From positions 1 through 21,998 of the forward strand of contig CAYZHY010000065.1 of assembly GCA_964477525.1 (NCBI GenBank): 21,998 nucleotides of DNA. Reading direction: 5' to 3'. The position numbers and the translations under genes are program-made. The notes below the pieces were generated by a model. That model was not told the origin of the DNA and ran no database searches. It saw only the letters and a list, made by a program, of their open reading frames with translations. Shown piece by piece: positions 14,502 to 21,998 of the stretch; positions within the stretch are counted from its first letter, which is position 1; every line of letters starts with the position of its first letter. The DNA is from PCC-9228 sp964477525. GTDB taxonomy: Bacteria > Cyanobacteriota > Cyanobacteriia > Cyanobacteriales > PCC-9228.

Positions 14502-16811
14502 TTAAGAACAAACATGGCTAGAAAACTGACGGCGCAATGCGATGAGTGCGTTGGAAGGATGTTGTTCGCTGAGATTTTCTGGTTGGTTCCAGCTAAATGG
14601 TGCTTGTTTGGCAGCTGACATCCACAGCAAACGCTTGGCACGGGTCATGGCTACGTAGAGCAGTCGGTATTCTTCGGCTTCTTTGAGGCGTTCGGCTTGT
14701 TGCCAAGCTTGTTGGGGAGTGAGGGGAAAGTTTTTATGGTGCAAGTAAGCACGAATTTGGGAACGAGCTACTTCGGCTAGGTTGTAATCTCCCAAAAATT
14801 TGGTTTGCGGTGGTTGCCACAAGCTCCCTGGCAGGGTACGTTGGTGGAGAAAGGGCAGAAAAACGTAGTCCCAGTCCAAACCTTTGGCTTTGTGCATGGT
14901 AATGATGGTTAGCTGGCCTGGTTTGGTGTATTGGGATTGGTCGGTGTTCTCCGTTTCGACAGGTTGGAAGCGTTCGGCGTTGACGATTTCGGAGAGTGCG
15001 TCGATGGTGGCGGCTAGAGATTGGTTGTTGGCGGTTTGCTGTGCGATGCGATCGCCGAGTTTGTCGGCTGTGGCTAGTTCGTTGGGTTCGTACTGCAACG
15101 TCATCGCCAAAAAGGGAATTAAGTTGGTAACGGGTAAGGAAAAACGCGCCTCTAGCAAGCTACGGCAAAAACGACTGGCAGCGGCAACGGTTTCGTTGGG
15201 AAAAGAATCAATGGGCGTGGGATATAGAAATTGTTCTGGTAAGCTAGCGAGGCTATTTAAATCTTGGACGGCTATGGCGTTGCGTTGTTGCAATACTTCT
15301 AAAGCTGCTTTGACATAATCCGGGGAATGGGGGCGGTACAGAAAACGCAGCAAATGCAGCATTTCCAGCGGGATGGCGGCTTGGCGATCGCTCCCCGCAA
15401 CTTCGTAAATGGGAATGTTTTCTCCTAAAAGATCGGGGTCGATGCCATAACTCCCTGGGTCTTGTAAGATATTGGCCAGCCAGCGTCCTTGTCGGTTTTC
15501 TCTCACCAAAACCGCCGCATTGCGATCGGGATTTTCTTGCAACAGCTGTTTTACCCGCCAGCCGAGGAGTTCTGCCGTTCGGTAAATATCTGGAGGCGTA
15601 TAAATTTCCAAGCCGCCACCGGTTTGGCCGGGATTGGCATCGGATTGTGGGTCGTCGGCAGCGACAGGATGAATTTTCTGATGGCGAAAGGGTAAATTAA
15701 GCGTATCTTTATATTTGGCAGATGCTTCGTTGTTCACCCATTCTAAAAGATAGTTGGCAGCATCCATAACGATGTGGGTGCTGCGTCCGGCGCGATCCAT
15801 GGTGGCTAGCTGTCCGTTTTCGGCACATTCCTGGCAAAACTGCCGAAAGTATAGCGGGTCGGCCGGGGTAAAGCTAGAATTGATGGCTTGGTTGGGGTCG
15901 CCGATACGGATAATTTTGGCCGGCGTGTCTTCGTCATCCCGTGCCAAAATATCCAGCAGTTGAAATTGTAAGGGAGAGGAATCCTGCGCCTCGTCTTCAA
16001 AGACGGCAAAAATTTGCGATCGCCACATCTGGCGAATATCTGGTGCTGCCAACACCCGCAAAGCTGCCAACACCATGTCGTCGTAGTCAATAAAATCTCG
16101 CGATCGCAATAAGTCTTGATAGGTTTGATAGCAACTGGCGGCAATATCCAAAATGCCGTATTCGTCGTTGCGATTGGCAGCAGCAATGGCTTGTAGGTCT
16201 TCCGGCAAAATTCCCGAAGATTTGGCTTCGTGAATGCTAGTGCGAACCAGTTGGGGTAAAACTTCCGTTCGCAAGACCGACTGACGGCGCAAACGTTCGG
16301 TTTCCTCGCCGTCAAATCCTTGTCCGAGGAGCAATTTTTGATAGGCTTGCGGATGGGTTTCCAGCCACCGTTGGACGCAACTGCGAACGAATCGGTGGCT
16401 TTGGTTGGGAGAAATGGCCGTACTTTCGTTGATGTTTATCCCCGAAAGCTCTGGATGGTGGGAAGCAATGCGAAAGGCCAAGCTGTGCAGGGTATTGACA
16501 AAATATCCATTTTGTGGTAACTGAAGCTTTTGCAGGTGATGGCGAATTTTGTTGCTAATGCTGGTGGCTGCCGATCGTGTATAGGTAACCACAGCCAGTT
16601 GGCGACGGGGATGCAAGCCATAGCGAGCGATCGCCAAAGCCGCAGCGACAGCCATGCCGGTCGATTTTCCCGATCCGGGAACAGCAGAAACGGCCAAAGG
16701 GTCTCCTTGCCACTCGGCCATGGTCTGTTGTCCGGGACGCAAGCCATCCGTTTCTGGAAGCGCTCTGCGATCGTTGCTTGCAAGGCGTTTGATTTCTATC
16801 CCCTTTGCCAT
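14502..16811 (-). CDS. UvrD/Rep-family superfamily 1 helicase with divergent motif IV
   Basis: An ATP-dependent 3'-5' DNA helicase of the UvrD/PcrA superfamily, probably in repair or recombination (769 aa). Motifs: Q-motif LRPGQQTMAEW (24-34), Walker A GSGKST (46-51), Ia VVTYTRSAA near 74-82, Walker B variant DEAQD (273-277), motif III GDPNQAI (304-310), motif V TMHKAKGLDWDYVFLP (638-653) and motif VI LLYVAMTRAK (717-726). In motif IV the usual NYRS reads AGRS: the Arg343 that contacts phosphate is kept, but the aromatic residue that stacks on the adenine in UvrD is Gly. No nuclease or OB-fold domain is seen. It follows a 154-aa unknown gene by 52 bases and is probably cotranscribed with it. 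No strong ribosome site precedes ATG 16811. Confidence 0.93.
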   Translation of the reverse strand: MAKGIEIKRLASNDRRALPETDGLRPGQQTMAEWQGDPLAVSAVPGSGKSTGMAVAAALAIARYGLHPRRQLAVVTYTRSAATSISNKIRHHLQKLQLPQNGYFVNTLHSLAFRIASHHPELSGININESTAISPNQSHRFVRSCVQRWLETHPQAYQKLLLGQGFDGEETERLRRQSVLRTEVLPQLVRTSIHEAKSSGILPEDLQAIAAANRNDEYGILDIAASCYQTYQDLLRSRDFIDYDDMVLAALRVLAAPDIRQMWRSQIFAVFEDEAQDSSPLQFQLLDILARDDEDTPAKIIRIGDPNQAINSSFTPADPLYFRQFCQECAENGQLATMDRAGRSTHIVMDAANYLLEWVNNEASAKYKDTLNLPFRHQKIHPVAADDPQSDANPGQTGGGLEIYTPPDIYRTAELLGWRVKQLLQENPDRNAAVLVRENRQGRWLANILQDPGSYGIDPDLLGENIPIYEVAGSDRQAAIPLEMLHLLRFLYRPHSPDYVKAALEVLQQRNAIAVQDLNSLASLPEQFLYPTPIDSFPNETVAAASRFCRSLLEARFSLPVTNLIPFLAMTLQYEPNELATADKLGDRIAQQTANNQSLAATIDALSEIVNAERFQPVETENTDQSQYTKPGQLTIITMHKAKGLDWDYVFLPFLHQRTLPGSLWQPPQTKFLGDYNLAEVARSQIRAYLHHKNFPLTPQQAWQQAERLKEAEEYRLLYVAMTRAKRLLWMSAAKQAPFSWNQPENLSEQHPSNALIALRRQFSSHVCS

Positions 16812-16863
16812 CTGAATAGTTTTGTCTGTATCGATCCTTGTATAGAAAAAGACAACAAATGGC

Positions 16864-17328
16864 TCACCAATCTAAAGGTTCGTCGCCATCTTGTTCGGCA
16901 TCTAAACGGGCCGACAGCACTTCTGTCACCACAGCTTCCAAAGCCGAAACATCCAAATCGCGACTGGGATGGTCTTGCAAAGGATTGGCCACCGGAATCA
17001 GGCGTACCTGCCGGTCTTCTTGAACCAAATCGAAATAGGTATTCCCATCGCGATCGCTTTGTAACTGCAAATAATCAAAACTAGCCAAATTCAGATATAG
17101 CGTTTGATTAGCAATTACTGTAGAACGACCAGGGTCGGAAAACACCTCCATAACCAGACCCTCTCCGCCACCAACGGGTTCGCCATCTTGAAAATGAACG
17201 TAGCGAACGCGACTTAAATCTTCAATCAAACGTTGTATATCTCGTTTGTTAACCACAATCCCCTCATCAACTATACAAGGGGCTGGCCATCCCATGTTGC
17301 TGCTATTGCTTCCTTCGTAGTTCATCAT
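16864..17328 (-). CDS. Conserved-looking hypothetical protein upstream of the helicase
   Basis: I do not recognise this 154-aa protein. It is acidic, has no signal peptide or membrane segment, and no Cys pair or known catalytic motif. Residues about 20-60 look helical (VNKRDIQRLIEDLSRVRYV), and 60-125 look beta-rich (LVMEVFSDP, TVIANQTLYLNLASFDYLQL, NTYFDLVQ, VRLIPVANPL). The tail is Asp/Glu-rich. The start at ATG 17328 has GAGG eight nt upstream; a TTG at 17358 in frame has none. It precedes the helicase gene by 52 bases on the same strand, so cotranscription is likely, but this does not establish a shared role. Confidence 0.75.
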   Translation of the reverse strand: MMNYEGSNSSNMGWPAPCIVDEGIVVNKRDIQRLIEDLSRVRYVHFQDGEPVGGGEGLVMEVFSDPGRSTVIANQTLYLNLASFDYLQLQSDRDGNTYFDLVQEDRQVRLIPVANPLQDHPSRDLDVSALEAVVTEVLSARLDAEQDGDEPLDW

Positions 17329-17770
17329 AACTGTTGCCTCTGGGCTTAGTTTCTTCAATTAAGGACGCATCAATGAAAAATCCAATAATACATCTACCTC
17401 TTTATACGAGATCTTAACCGGTTGTACTGGCAAACCATATATTTGCGTCCAAACAACGCCATTCCTTTATATATATGAAAGACGTTTGGATGTCGATGGA
17501 CGGACATAGATAATATCGTTACCAATTGTGGCACATATGGACAAAACGATCGCCGGGGCCGAAGAAAATAATCTTTTTAAGAATATGGAGTGATGGGGAA
17601 TGTAGCAGATGGGGAGCATACCGATCGCATCCCGATCGTTGCTAGGATCGCAAACTGCTCGATCGTCCATTTCCATATTGATAGAAAGAAAATGTTTCAT
17701 GTCGGCGAAATGAGGTTGTCTTGCTATGCTATGGAATCGATTGGCAATTTGATAGGGATAGCAAGATCGA
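17329..17770. other. Divergent intergenic region upstream of cobS
   Basis: No supported gene. It contains 7-bp arms TCCAAAC/GTTTGGA separated by roughly 33 bases (about 17450-17497), with a TA-rich CTTTATATATATGAAAG core between them. A cluster of CGATCG sites lies near 17620-17665. I looked for a cobalamin riboswitch before cobS and saw no B12-box-like sequence. I could not pick a convincing cobS promoter. Confidence 0.5.
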
Positions 17771-18580
17771 ATGGATACCAAAAAGGTATTTTGGCAGCTG
17801 AAAAAGTTTTGGTGGTTTTGGCAGCAGCAGATTTCTACGCTAACTGCTGCCATTGCTTTTTACACCTGCGTTCCCGTTCCCACTTCCTGGACGCTGGAAT
17901 TCCGAGGAATTGCCCGCTTGGCACCAGTGGTAGGGATAATGATTGGTGGGTTGCTGGGTGTTTTTGATTGGGTCTTAGCAGCCCTTTCTATACCAATACG
18001 AACTCGTAGTGCTTTGGTGGTCTTGGTATGGCTGGCCATTACCGGGGGATTGCATTTAGATGGCGCTATGGATACGGCGGATGGTTTGGCCACACCAGAA
18101 GCACAACGTCGCTTGCAGGTCATGTCTGACAGCGTCACTGGTGCTTTTGGCGCTATGGCTGCTGTGGCGATTGTGGTGTTAAAAATTGTTGCTTTGTCAG
18201 ATTTGGACAGCCATCGCTTTTTGGCCCTGATGGCAGCCACTGGTTGGGGACGTTGGGGACAGTTGGTGGCGATCGCGCGCTATCGATATCTCAAACCCAC
18301 TGGCAAAGGAGCCATGCACCAAGATACCATCAACTCCCCTGTTGCTCTCATCCCCAGTTTGGTGGTTTTGCTGCTTTTGGGAGGAATTTCTTACTGGCTA
18401 TCTTCGGCAGATTGGCTGTTTGCCTTGGGAACGATTTTTTGGGGAAGCGCGATCGCCATTTTCAGCGGTGCTTGGCTGAACTACAAATTAGGCGGTCACA
18501 CGGGAGATACCTACGGGGCCATCGTTGAATGGACGGAAGCCTTGCTGCTGTGTATTTTGACGGGGTTCGATCGATTTTGA
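17771..18580 (+). CDS. cobS: Adenosylcobinamide-GDP ribazoletransferase (cobalamin synthase)
   Basis: Joins adenosylcobinamide-GDP and alpha-ribazole (or its phosphate) in the last steps of cobalamin (pseudo-cobalamin in many cyanobacteria) assembly. It is an integral membrane protein of 269 aa. The family signature GGLHLDGAMDTADGL (about 92-106) and the C-terminal GGHTGDTYGA (about 241-250) are both intact; the Asp-rich motif is thought to bind Mg2+. Hydrophobic segments occur near 22-35, 49-72, 80-92, 122-140 and 190-232. It stands apart from other cob genes here, as is common in cyanobacteria. It ends four bases from the convergent gene. The ribosome site (AGGGATAG region) is weak, so the exact start is less sure. 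Confidence 0.95.
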   Translation: MDTKKVFWQLKKFWWFWQQQISTLTAAIAFYTCVPVPTSWTLEFRGIARLAPVVGIMIGGLLGVFDWVLAALSIPIRTRSALVVLVWLAITGGLHLDGAMDTADGLATPEAQRRLQVMSDSVTGAFGAMAAVAIVVLKIVALSDLDSHRFLALMAATGWGRWGQLVAIARYRYLKPTGKGAMHQDTINSPVALIPSLVVLLLLGGISYWLSSADWLFALGTIFWGSAIAIFSGAWLNYKLGGHTGDTYGAIVEWTEALLLCILTGFDRF

Positions 18581-18584
18581 CCGA

Positions 18585-19880
18585 TTACGAAGCTGATTTG
18601 GGTTCGATCCAAACTTGCAGTCCTTCCACGCGCAATCCTTTGCCTTTGGTACCACAGTACTGACCGTTGCTGCGAACTTGAGTATCTCCCACACGTTCTA
18701 CGTGTGCCCTGTAAAATACATCGTAGTTGTCAGCTTGCGGACCGTCTAACTGAATAGCAAACCCTTCCAAACGCCGGGCTTTGCCACGAGTACCGGCATA
18801 TTCGCCAGTATTGAAGGTATTGGTATCGCCCATGCCAGCAATGTGAGCCATGTATTTCAACTGCAAGCCTTCCACCGGTGTCTGGAAATCAATTTGGTAG
18901 CCTTCCAACGCTCTGGCTTGACCGCGCGTACCAGCATATTCGCCTTCGCTAAATTCGCGATCGCCAACTCCTTGGATATGTACCAAGACTTTTAACCCGA
19001 TTTTACCAGTGCTGCTGGGTTCTGGGGTGGCTTCTGGTTTGGCTTCTGGTTTGGTTTCTGGTTTGGTTTCTGTGGTTGTGGCTGTTGTTGCTGCTGGTGC
19101 TGGTTCTGGCGCTGGCACTTCTTCGCTGCCAAAGATAACCGTTTCCTGTTGCTGTTGCTGCTGGCCAGAAAGCGTTACCACGCCTTCTGTGGAATGGTTG
19201 CTGGTTTGAGGTTCTGGTTCGGGTGGTTGTGCTTCCGGTTGTTCTTCTGGCTGCCCTTCGCTACTGGCTGCTAGTTCTAATTTGCCCCGAGAAAGAGCAA
19301 CCGCTAGCGGCTGTCCAAAAGCTGTCGCCACCGTATCTTGCAATTGCGCCCAACGTTCGTCGTCCAGGGTATCTCCTTTTTCTAGTAATTCCAACATGTG
19401 GACAAAAGGATGATCGCCGTTGGCAAGTTCTTGAGCTTCTTGGGGAACGTCCGTTTCCGCCGCTAAAATTTGGTTTTTGAGTTGCTGTGCCTTATCTTTA
19501 CAAGCCGAAACCTGGGGATGGTTGGGGTTATCCCGGTGGGTAATTTGCAAGATTTGGTCTAAAACCCGTACGGCTGCGTCTCGTTCCCCTGGTTCGCTCG
19601 ACGGACGGAGCTGTTCTAGTAAGTTGTTTAGATCGGTGAGGGAATTGATTTGGTTTTCTACCGGGGAGATGGGAGAGGATTCCGCTAGTTCCAAAACTTG
19701 CGATCGCAGGTTGGTGAAATCTTGACGGTAGCGATCGAGTTGTTGGATCGAGTCTACGTCTGGTGGCGTTCCCTGTTCTTGCAGGATATGGGCAGCATGT
19801 ATCAAGCGATCGCCTAAAGTCGTAGATTCGGAGGCTAAATTGTCTAACTGAGTTTGTAATTGCTGGAATTGGTCGTTCAT
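18585..19880 (-). CDS. Protein with coiled-coil N-terminus and three ChW-like repeats
   Basis: A 431-aa protein of unknown function. Residues 1-70 are Gln/Leu-rich and helical, probably coiled coil (starting MNDQFQQLQTQLDNL). The region to about 215 is helical. About 215-315 is a low-complexity linker rich in Pro, Glu, Gln, Thr and Ala, with a Q6 run and KPE repeats. The C-terminal 130 residues hold three repeats of roughly 43 aa, each with Y/V-x-x-H(I/V), a VGD or MGD, then GEYAGTRG (third copy GQYCGTKG), and (L/V)EG. These resemble ChW (clostridial hydrophobic Trp) repeats, but the signature Trp of VGW is Asp in all three. No signal peptide is visible from ATG 19880 (AGGA 13 nt upstream). 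A longer frame from 19991 would translate the tandem octamer repeat, so I reject it. Confidence 0.82.
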   Translation of the reverse strand: MNDQFQQLQTQLDNLASESTTLGDRLIHAAHILQEQGTPPDVDSIQQLDRYRQDFTNLRSQVLELAESSPISPVENQINSLTDLNNLLEQLRPSSEPGERDAAVRVLDQILQITHRDNPNHPQVSACKDKAQQLKNQILAAETDVPQEAQELANGDHPFVHMLELLEKGDTLDDERWAQLQDTVATAFGQPLAVALSRGKLELAASSEGQPEEQPEAQPPEPEPQTSNHSTEGVVTLSGQQQQQQETVIFGSEEVPAPEPAPAATTATTTETKPETKPEAKPEATPEPSSTGKIGLKVLVHIQGVGDREFSEGEYAGTRGQARALEGYQIDFQTPVEGLQLKYMAHIAGMGDTNTFNTGEYAGTRGKARRLEGFAIQLDGPQADNYDVFYRAHVERVGDTQVRSNGQYCGTKGKGLRVEGLQVWIEPKSAS

Positions 19881-19920
19881 ATAGCGTAAGTTATCCTGAA
19901 TAGAAGCCAATAGGGAAAGG

Positions 19921-19960
19921 CATGGGGGCATGGGGGCATGGAAGCATGGGAGTATGGGAG
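19921..19960. repeat. 8-bp tandem repeat, five units
   Basis: Five imperfect octamers: CATGGGGG twice, CATGGAAG, CATGGGAG, TATGGGAG. Such short tandem repeats are common between cyanobacterial genes. It lies just upstream of the ChW-like gene. Confidence 0.8.
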
Positions 19961-20017
19961 TATTGTTGCGGTGAGCGTAGTCGAACCGCAAGCTCCCAAG
20001 CTCGGTTTCCCCAAATC

Positions 20018-21457
20018 CTATCCCAAAATCATACCGCTACGTGAGGGAATTTCTACGGTCAATCGATTGTCAGTCCAAGTAGCCTGACCGTTACCGTACA
20101 ATACTTGTTGGGTAGCTGTATGTAAGGGCAGGTTATCAATAGATATGCAGGCGGGTGTGGTTCCGGCATTGACAGCGACTACCAGTTCGGCTCGTTCGTC
20201 AGTACGGGCAAAAATATACACCATATTGTTTCCATAAAGCAGCTGATAGTCTCCCGTACGTAAGGCAGTATACTGATGGCGCAAGGCAATGAGTTGTTGA
20301 TGTTTTTCTAAAATATCCCAACGCCACTGGTCTTGGGCTGGAAAAGCCCGACGGCAGTCCGGATCGTGTTCTCCCACCAACCCCACCTCGTTACCGTAAT
20401 AAATACAGGGGGAACCGGGAAAGGTCAGCATAAGCAAGGTAGCTAGTTCAACACTAGCCCAATCTTCGCCAACCAACGAGTTCATCCGGGCAACATCGTG
20501 ACTGTCTAGTAAATTGAGTTGCGTCAGTTGAATTTCCCAAGGATAGAGCTGTAGCAGGTTTTGGATTCTTTCCCCATAGGTGGCCGCATCGATGGCAGGA
20601 TAGGGACGGTACTCGGGATCGAACGCTAAGTCTCTATTGACGCGATCGCCGGCTACAAAGGCAACAGTAGCTTCGGCAAATAAATAGTTCATCACCCCAT
20701 CAAATTGGGTACCATCCAACCACTGGCGGGCATCTCGCCAAATTTCACCGACAATATAAGCATTGGGGTTGACTTTTTTTACGCGATCGCGAAATTCTTG
20801 CCAAAATCCTTCAGCTTCAATACAGTGAGGAACATCCAAGCGCCAACCATCAATCCCTTCCTGCAACCAGTACTCTGCTACTTGCATGATATACTCCCGG
20901 ACGGCAGGATTTTCGTGGTTGAGCTTGGGCATGGCTCGAAATCCCCCCCAGCATTCGTAGTTGGCAGGCAAATCGCCTACATAGGGGGCAATCGGCCAGT
21001 CATGAATGATGAACCAATCCACCCAAGGAGAATAGGGACCGTTTTCCACAATATCGTTAAAAAAGAAAAATCCCCGCCCCACGTGATTAAACACTCCATC
21101 TAAAACGAGTTTCATATTGCGTTCGTGGACGGCTGCGAGCAGTTCGCGAAAGGCTTTTATCCCTCCAAGCAAGGGGTCTACTTGATAGTAATCGTGGGTA
21201 TTGTAGCGATGGTTGCTGGCAGATTGAAAAATAGGATTGAGGTAAATTGCGGTGATGCCTAATTCTTGTAAGTAATCCAGGCTCTCCAGAATGCCCCACA
21301 AGTTGCCACCTTTACAACCTTGCAAAGTGGGAGGTGTATCCCAGGGTTCGAGAATGGGATGGTGGGTTGTCGTTTTTTGCTGACTTCTAGCAAAGCGATC
21401 GGGAAAAATTTGATAAAAAACGGCGTGTTTCACCCAATCTGGTGTTTGGATTTGCAT
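20018..21457 (-). CDS. GH13 alpha-amylase family enzyme, neopullulanase/cyclomaltodextrinase-like
   Basis: Hydrolyses (or transfers) alpha-1,4, and possibly alpha-1,6, glucosidic bonds, probably on maltodextrins from glycogen (479 aa). The four GH13 regions are intact: I DGVFNH (120-125), II GWRLDVPH with nucleophile Asp208, III VGEIW with acid/base Glu238, and IV LLDSHD with Asp321. Region V reads MPKLN (176-180), the mark of the neopullulanase/maltogenic-amylase subfamily (GH13_20). Unlike classical members of about 585 residues, the N-terminal CBM34 domain that supports dimerisation is absent; the protein begins directly at the barrel (HAVFYQIFPDRF). It has no signal peptide and is cytoplasmic. 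The start lies inside the end of a possible small upstream frame, and no good ribosome site is seen. Confidence 0.93.
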   Translation of the reverse strand: MQIQTPDWVKHAVFYQIFPDRFARSQQKTTTHHPILEPWDTPPTLQGCKGGNLWGILESLDYLQELGITAIYLNPIFQSASNHRYNTHDYYQVDPLLGGIKAFRELLAAVHERNMKLVLDGVFNHVGRGFFFFNDIVENGPYSPWVDWFIIHDWPIAPYVGDLPANYECWGGFRAMPKLNHENPAVREYIMQVAEYWLQEGIDGWRLDVPHCIEAEGFWQEFRDRVKKVNPNAYIVGEIWRDARQWLDGTQFDGVMNYLFAEATVAFVAGDRVNRDLAFDPEYRPYPAIDAATYGERIQNLLQLYPWEIQLTQLNLLDSHDVARMNSLVGEDWASVELATLLMLTFPGSPCIYYGNEVGLVGEHDPDCRRAFPAQDQWRWDILEKHQQLIALRHQYTALRTGDYQLLYGNNMVYIFARTDERAELVVAVNAGTTPACISIDNLPLHTATQQVLYGNGQATWTDNRLTVEIPSRSGMILG

Positions 21458-21615
21458 AGCAGTTTGATGGCATCTTCTCCTTTAGGGTACAAGCGATCGC
21501 GTTCGGTTTCGATAGGGATTTCTTCAGCAACCCTTTTGCCAGAAATTCTTGCGATCGGGGATACTTGCTTGCCAGGAAACATCCCTTTCCAAGCAAAAAC
21601 AAACCCATTTTCCAT
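21430..21615 (-). CDS. Possible small protein overlapping the amylase start
   Basis: A 61-codon frame with a protein-like composition: an aromatic N-terminal part, then a charged stretch (KRVAEEIPIETERDRLYPKG). No family is recognised and there is no clear ribosome site. It overlaps the amylase start by 28 bases, which would permit translational coupling. It may equally be a gene remnant or chance. Two overlapping minus-strand frames (21387-21770 and 21524-21733) are less convincing. Confidence 0.3.
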   Translation of the reverse strand: MENGFVFAWKGMFPGKQVSPIARISGKRVAEEIPIETERDRLYPKGEDAIKLLCKSKHQIG

Positions 21616-21998
21616 AATATAGCAGTTCTAAGTAGGTAGCGACCCCAGAAACCAGCGAATGCAGAAATGGCAGCGAGTGCAATTGTATAAAGTTGTACAA
21701 AAGAGAAGTTGAACCTAAAAATAGCAACCGCATTCCTAGAATTACGATCTTTTAAAACGTATTTATTCAAATAATATTAAACCATAATTAAGTATATAAA
21801 ATATAGAACAATAATTGGCAAAAAATATTTATAAAATTTCAAAATAGGATTATTTATAAGTGATTATAGGTTTAAAATACCACTTGAATTTGAAATATTA
21901 TACCATTTCTGAAAAACAATGATTTTTTGGATTTTCCCGATTGCCCTGGTAGGGGCGCTTCGCGAAGCGCCCCTACAAAAATGCCCCTATTATCTCTT
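21616..21998. other. AT-rich intergenic region at the right edge
   Basis: No supported gene. An inverted repeat TTGTA-N8-TACAA lies near 21682-21699. From about 21770 to 21920 the DNA is strongly AT-rich, with many A/T runs. The edge carries the REP-like palindrome. Confidence 0.5.
21949..21976. repeat. 28-bp perfect palindrome, REP-like
   Basis: The arm GTAGGGGCGCTTCG is followed directly by its exact complement, 14 bp on each side. The GTAGGGGCG...CGCCCCTAC form is a common dispersed palindromic repeat in cyanobacterial genomes. Five A residues follow, so an intrinsic terminator for minus-strand transcription entering from the right cannot be read either way. Confidence 0.8.

Noticed and set aside
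17359..17770. Cobalamin riboswitch before cobS
   Set aside because: I looked for the B12-box type sequence and supporting stems and saw none.
17467..17967. Overlapping minus (17467-17853) and plus (17590-17967) frames of 125-128 codons upstream of and into cobS
   Set aside because: Both have Cys/His-rich, unpatterned translations, lack ribosome sites, overlap each other and run into cobS in another frame.
21387..21770. 127-codon minus-strand frame with a hydrophobic N-terminal half
   Set aside because: It overlaps the amylase start by about 70 bases and its C-terminal half has no protein-like pattern. The 61-codon frame in another register is more plausible, though still weak.
1..21998. CRISPR array, tRNA, rRNA, insertion sequence or prophage
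   Set aside because: No regularly spaced direct repeats, clover-leaf sequences, transposase or phage proteins were seen on either strand.

Overview
The window looks like a piece of a cyanobacterial chromosome. The palindrome GCGATCGC (HIP1) and its CGATCG core recur throughout, both inside genes and between them. The gene set also fits: an SLH-OprB iron-type porin, CobS, a DUF72 protein, WD40 propellers and tandem small MscS-type channels. I cannot assign a genus. There are no rRNA or tRNA genes, CRISPR arrays, transposases or prophage genes. The region looks like ordinary chromosome with small non-coding repeats.

Layout. (1) 1-2489: a divergent metal-resistance pair. A Zn/Cd/Pb-type P1B ATPase (minus, cut by the left edge) faces a CmtR-like ArsR regulator (plus). 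The gap holds a perfect 8-2-8 palindrome over the ATPase promoter and a Fur-box-like 6-1-6 palindrome at the regulator start. (2) 2543-4290: an iron-uptake-type SLH/OprB porin (minus) with a clear promoter and a clear intrinsic terminator. (3) 4573-6110: a secreted protein with a duplicated beta-rich domain, with related copies of a small intergenic repeat on either side. (4) 6153-7080: a DUF72 gene with its own promoter. (5) 7094-10549: selO (protein AMPylase) followed on the minus strand by an exported class-3 lipase fused to a seven-repeat WD40 propeller. (6) 10550-11478: a long non-coding stretch with a perfect-consensus sigma70 promoter that would give the next operon a leader of about 310 nt. 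(7) 11479-13705: two overlapping paralogous MscS-type channel genes. (8) 13711-17328, minus: a 154-aa protein of unknown function, a UvrD-like helicase with a divergent motif IV, and an SDR oxidoreductase. (9) 17771-18580: cobS. (10) 18585-21457, minus: a protein with three ChW-like repeats, and a short GH13 alpha-amylase/neopullulanase. (11) 21458-21998: AT-rich DNA with one possible small ORF and a 28-bp REP-like palindrome.

How the parts work together: the ATPase and regulator form a metal-efflux switch. The two MscS genes form one operon for osmotic down-shock protection. selO and the lipase gene are probably cotranscribed, but I see no evidence that they share a pathway. I found no clearly new multi-gene system. 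The points most worth a second look are the lipase-WD40 fusion, the long leader before the mscS pair, the Fur-like site at the metal regulator, the duplicated secreted domain flanked by related repeats, and the ChW-like repeats in which the signature Trp is replaced by Asp.
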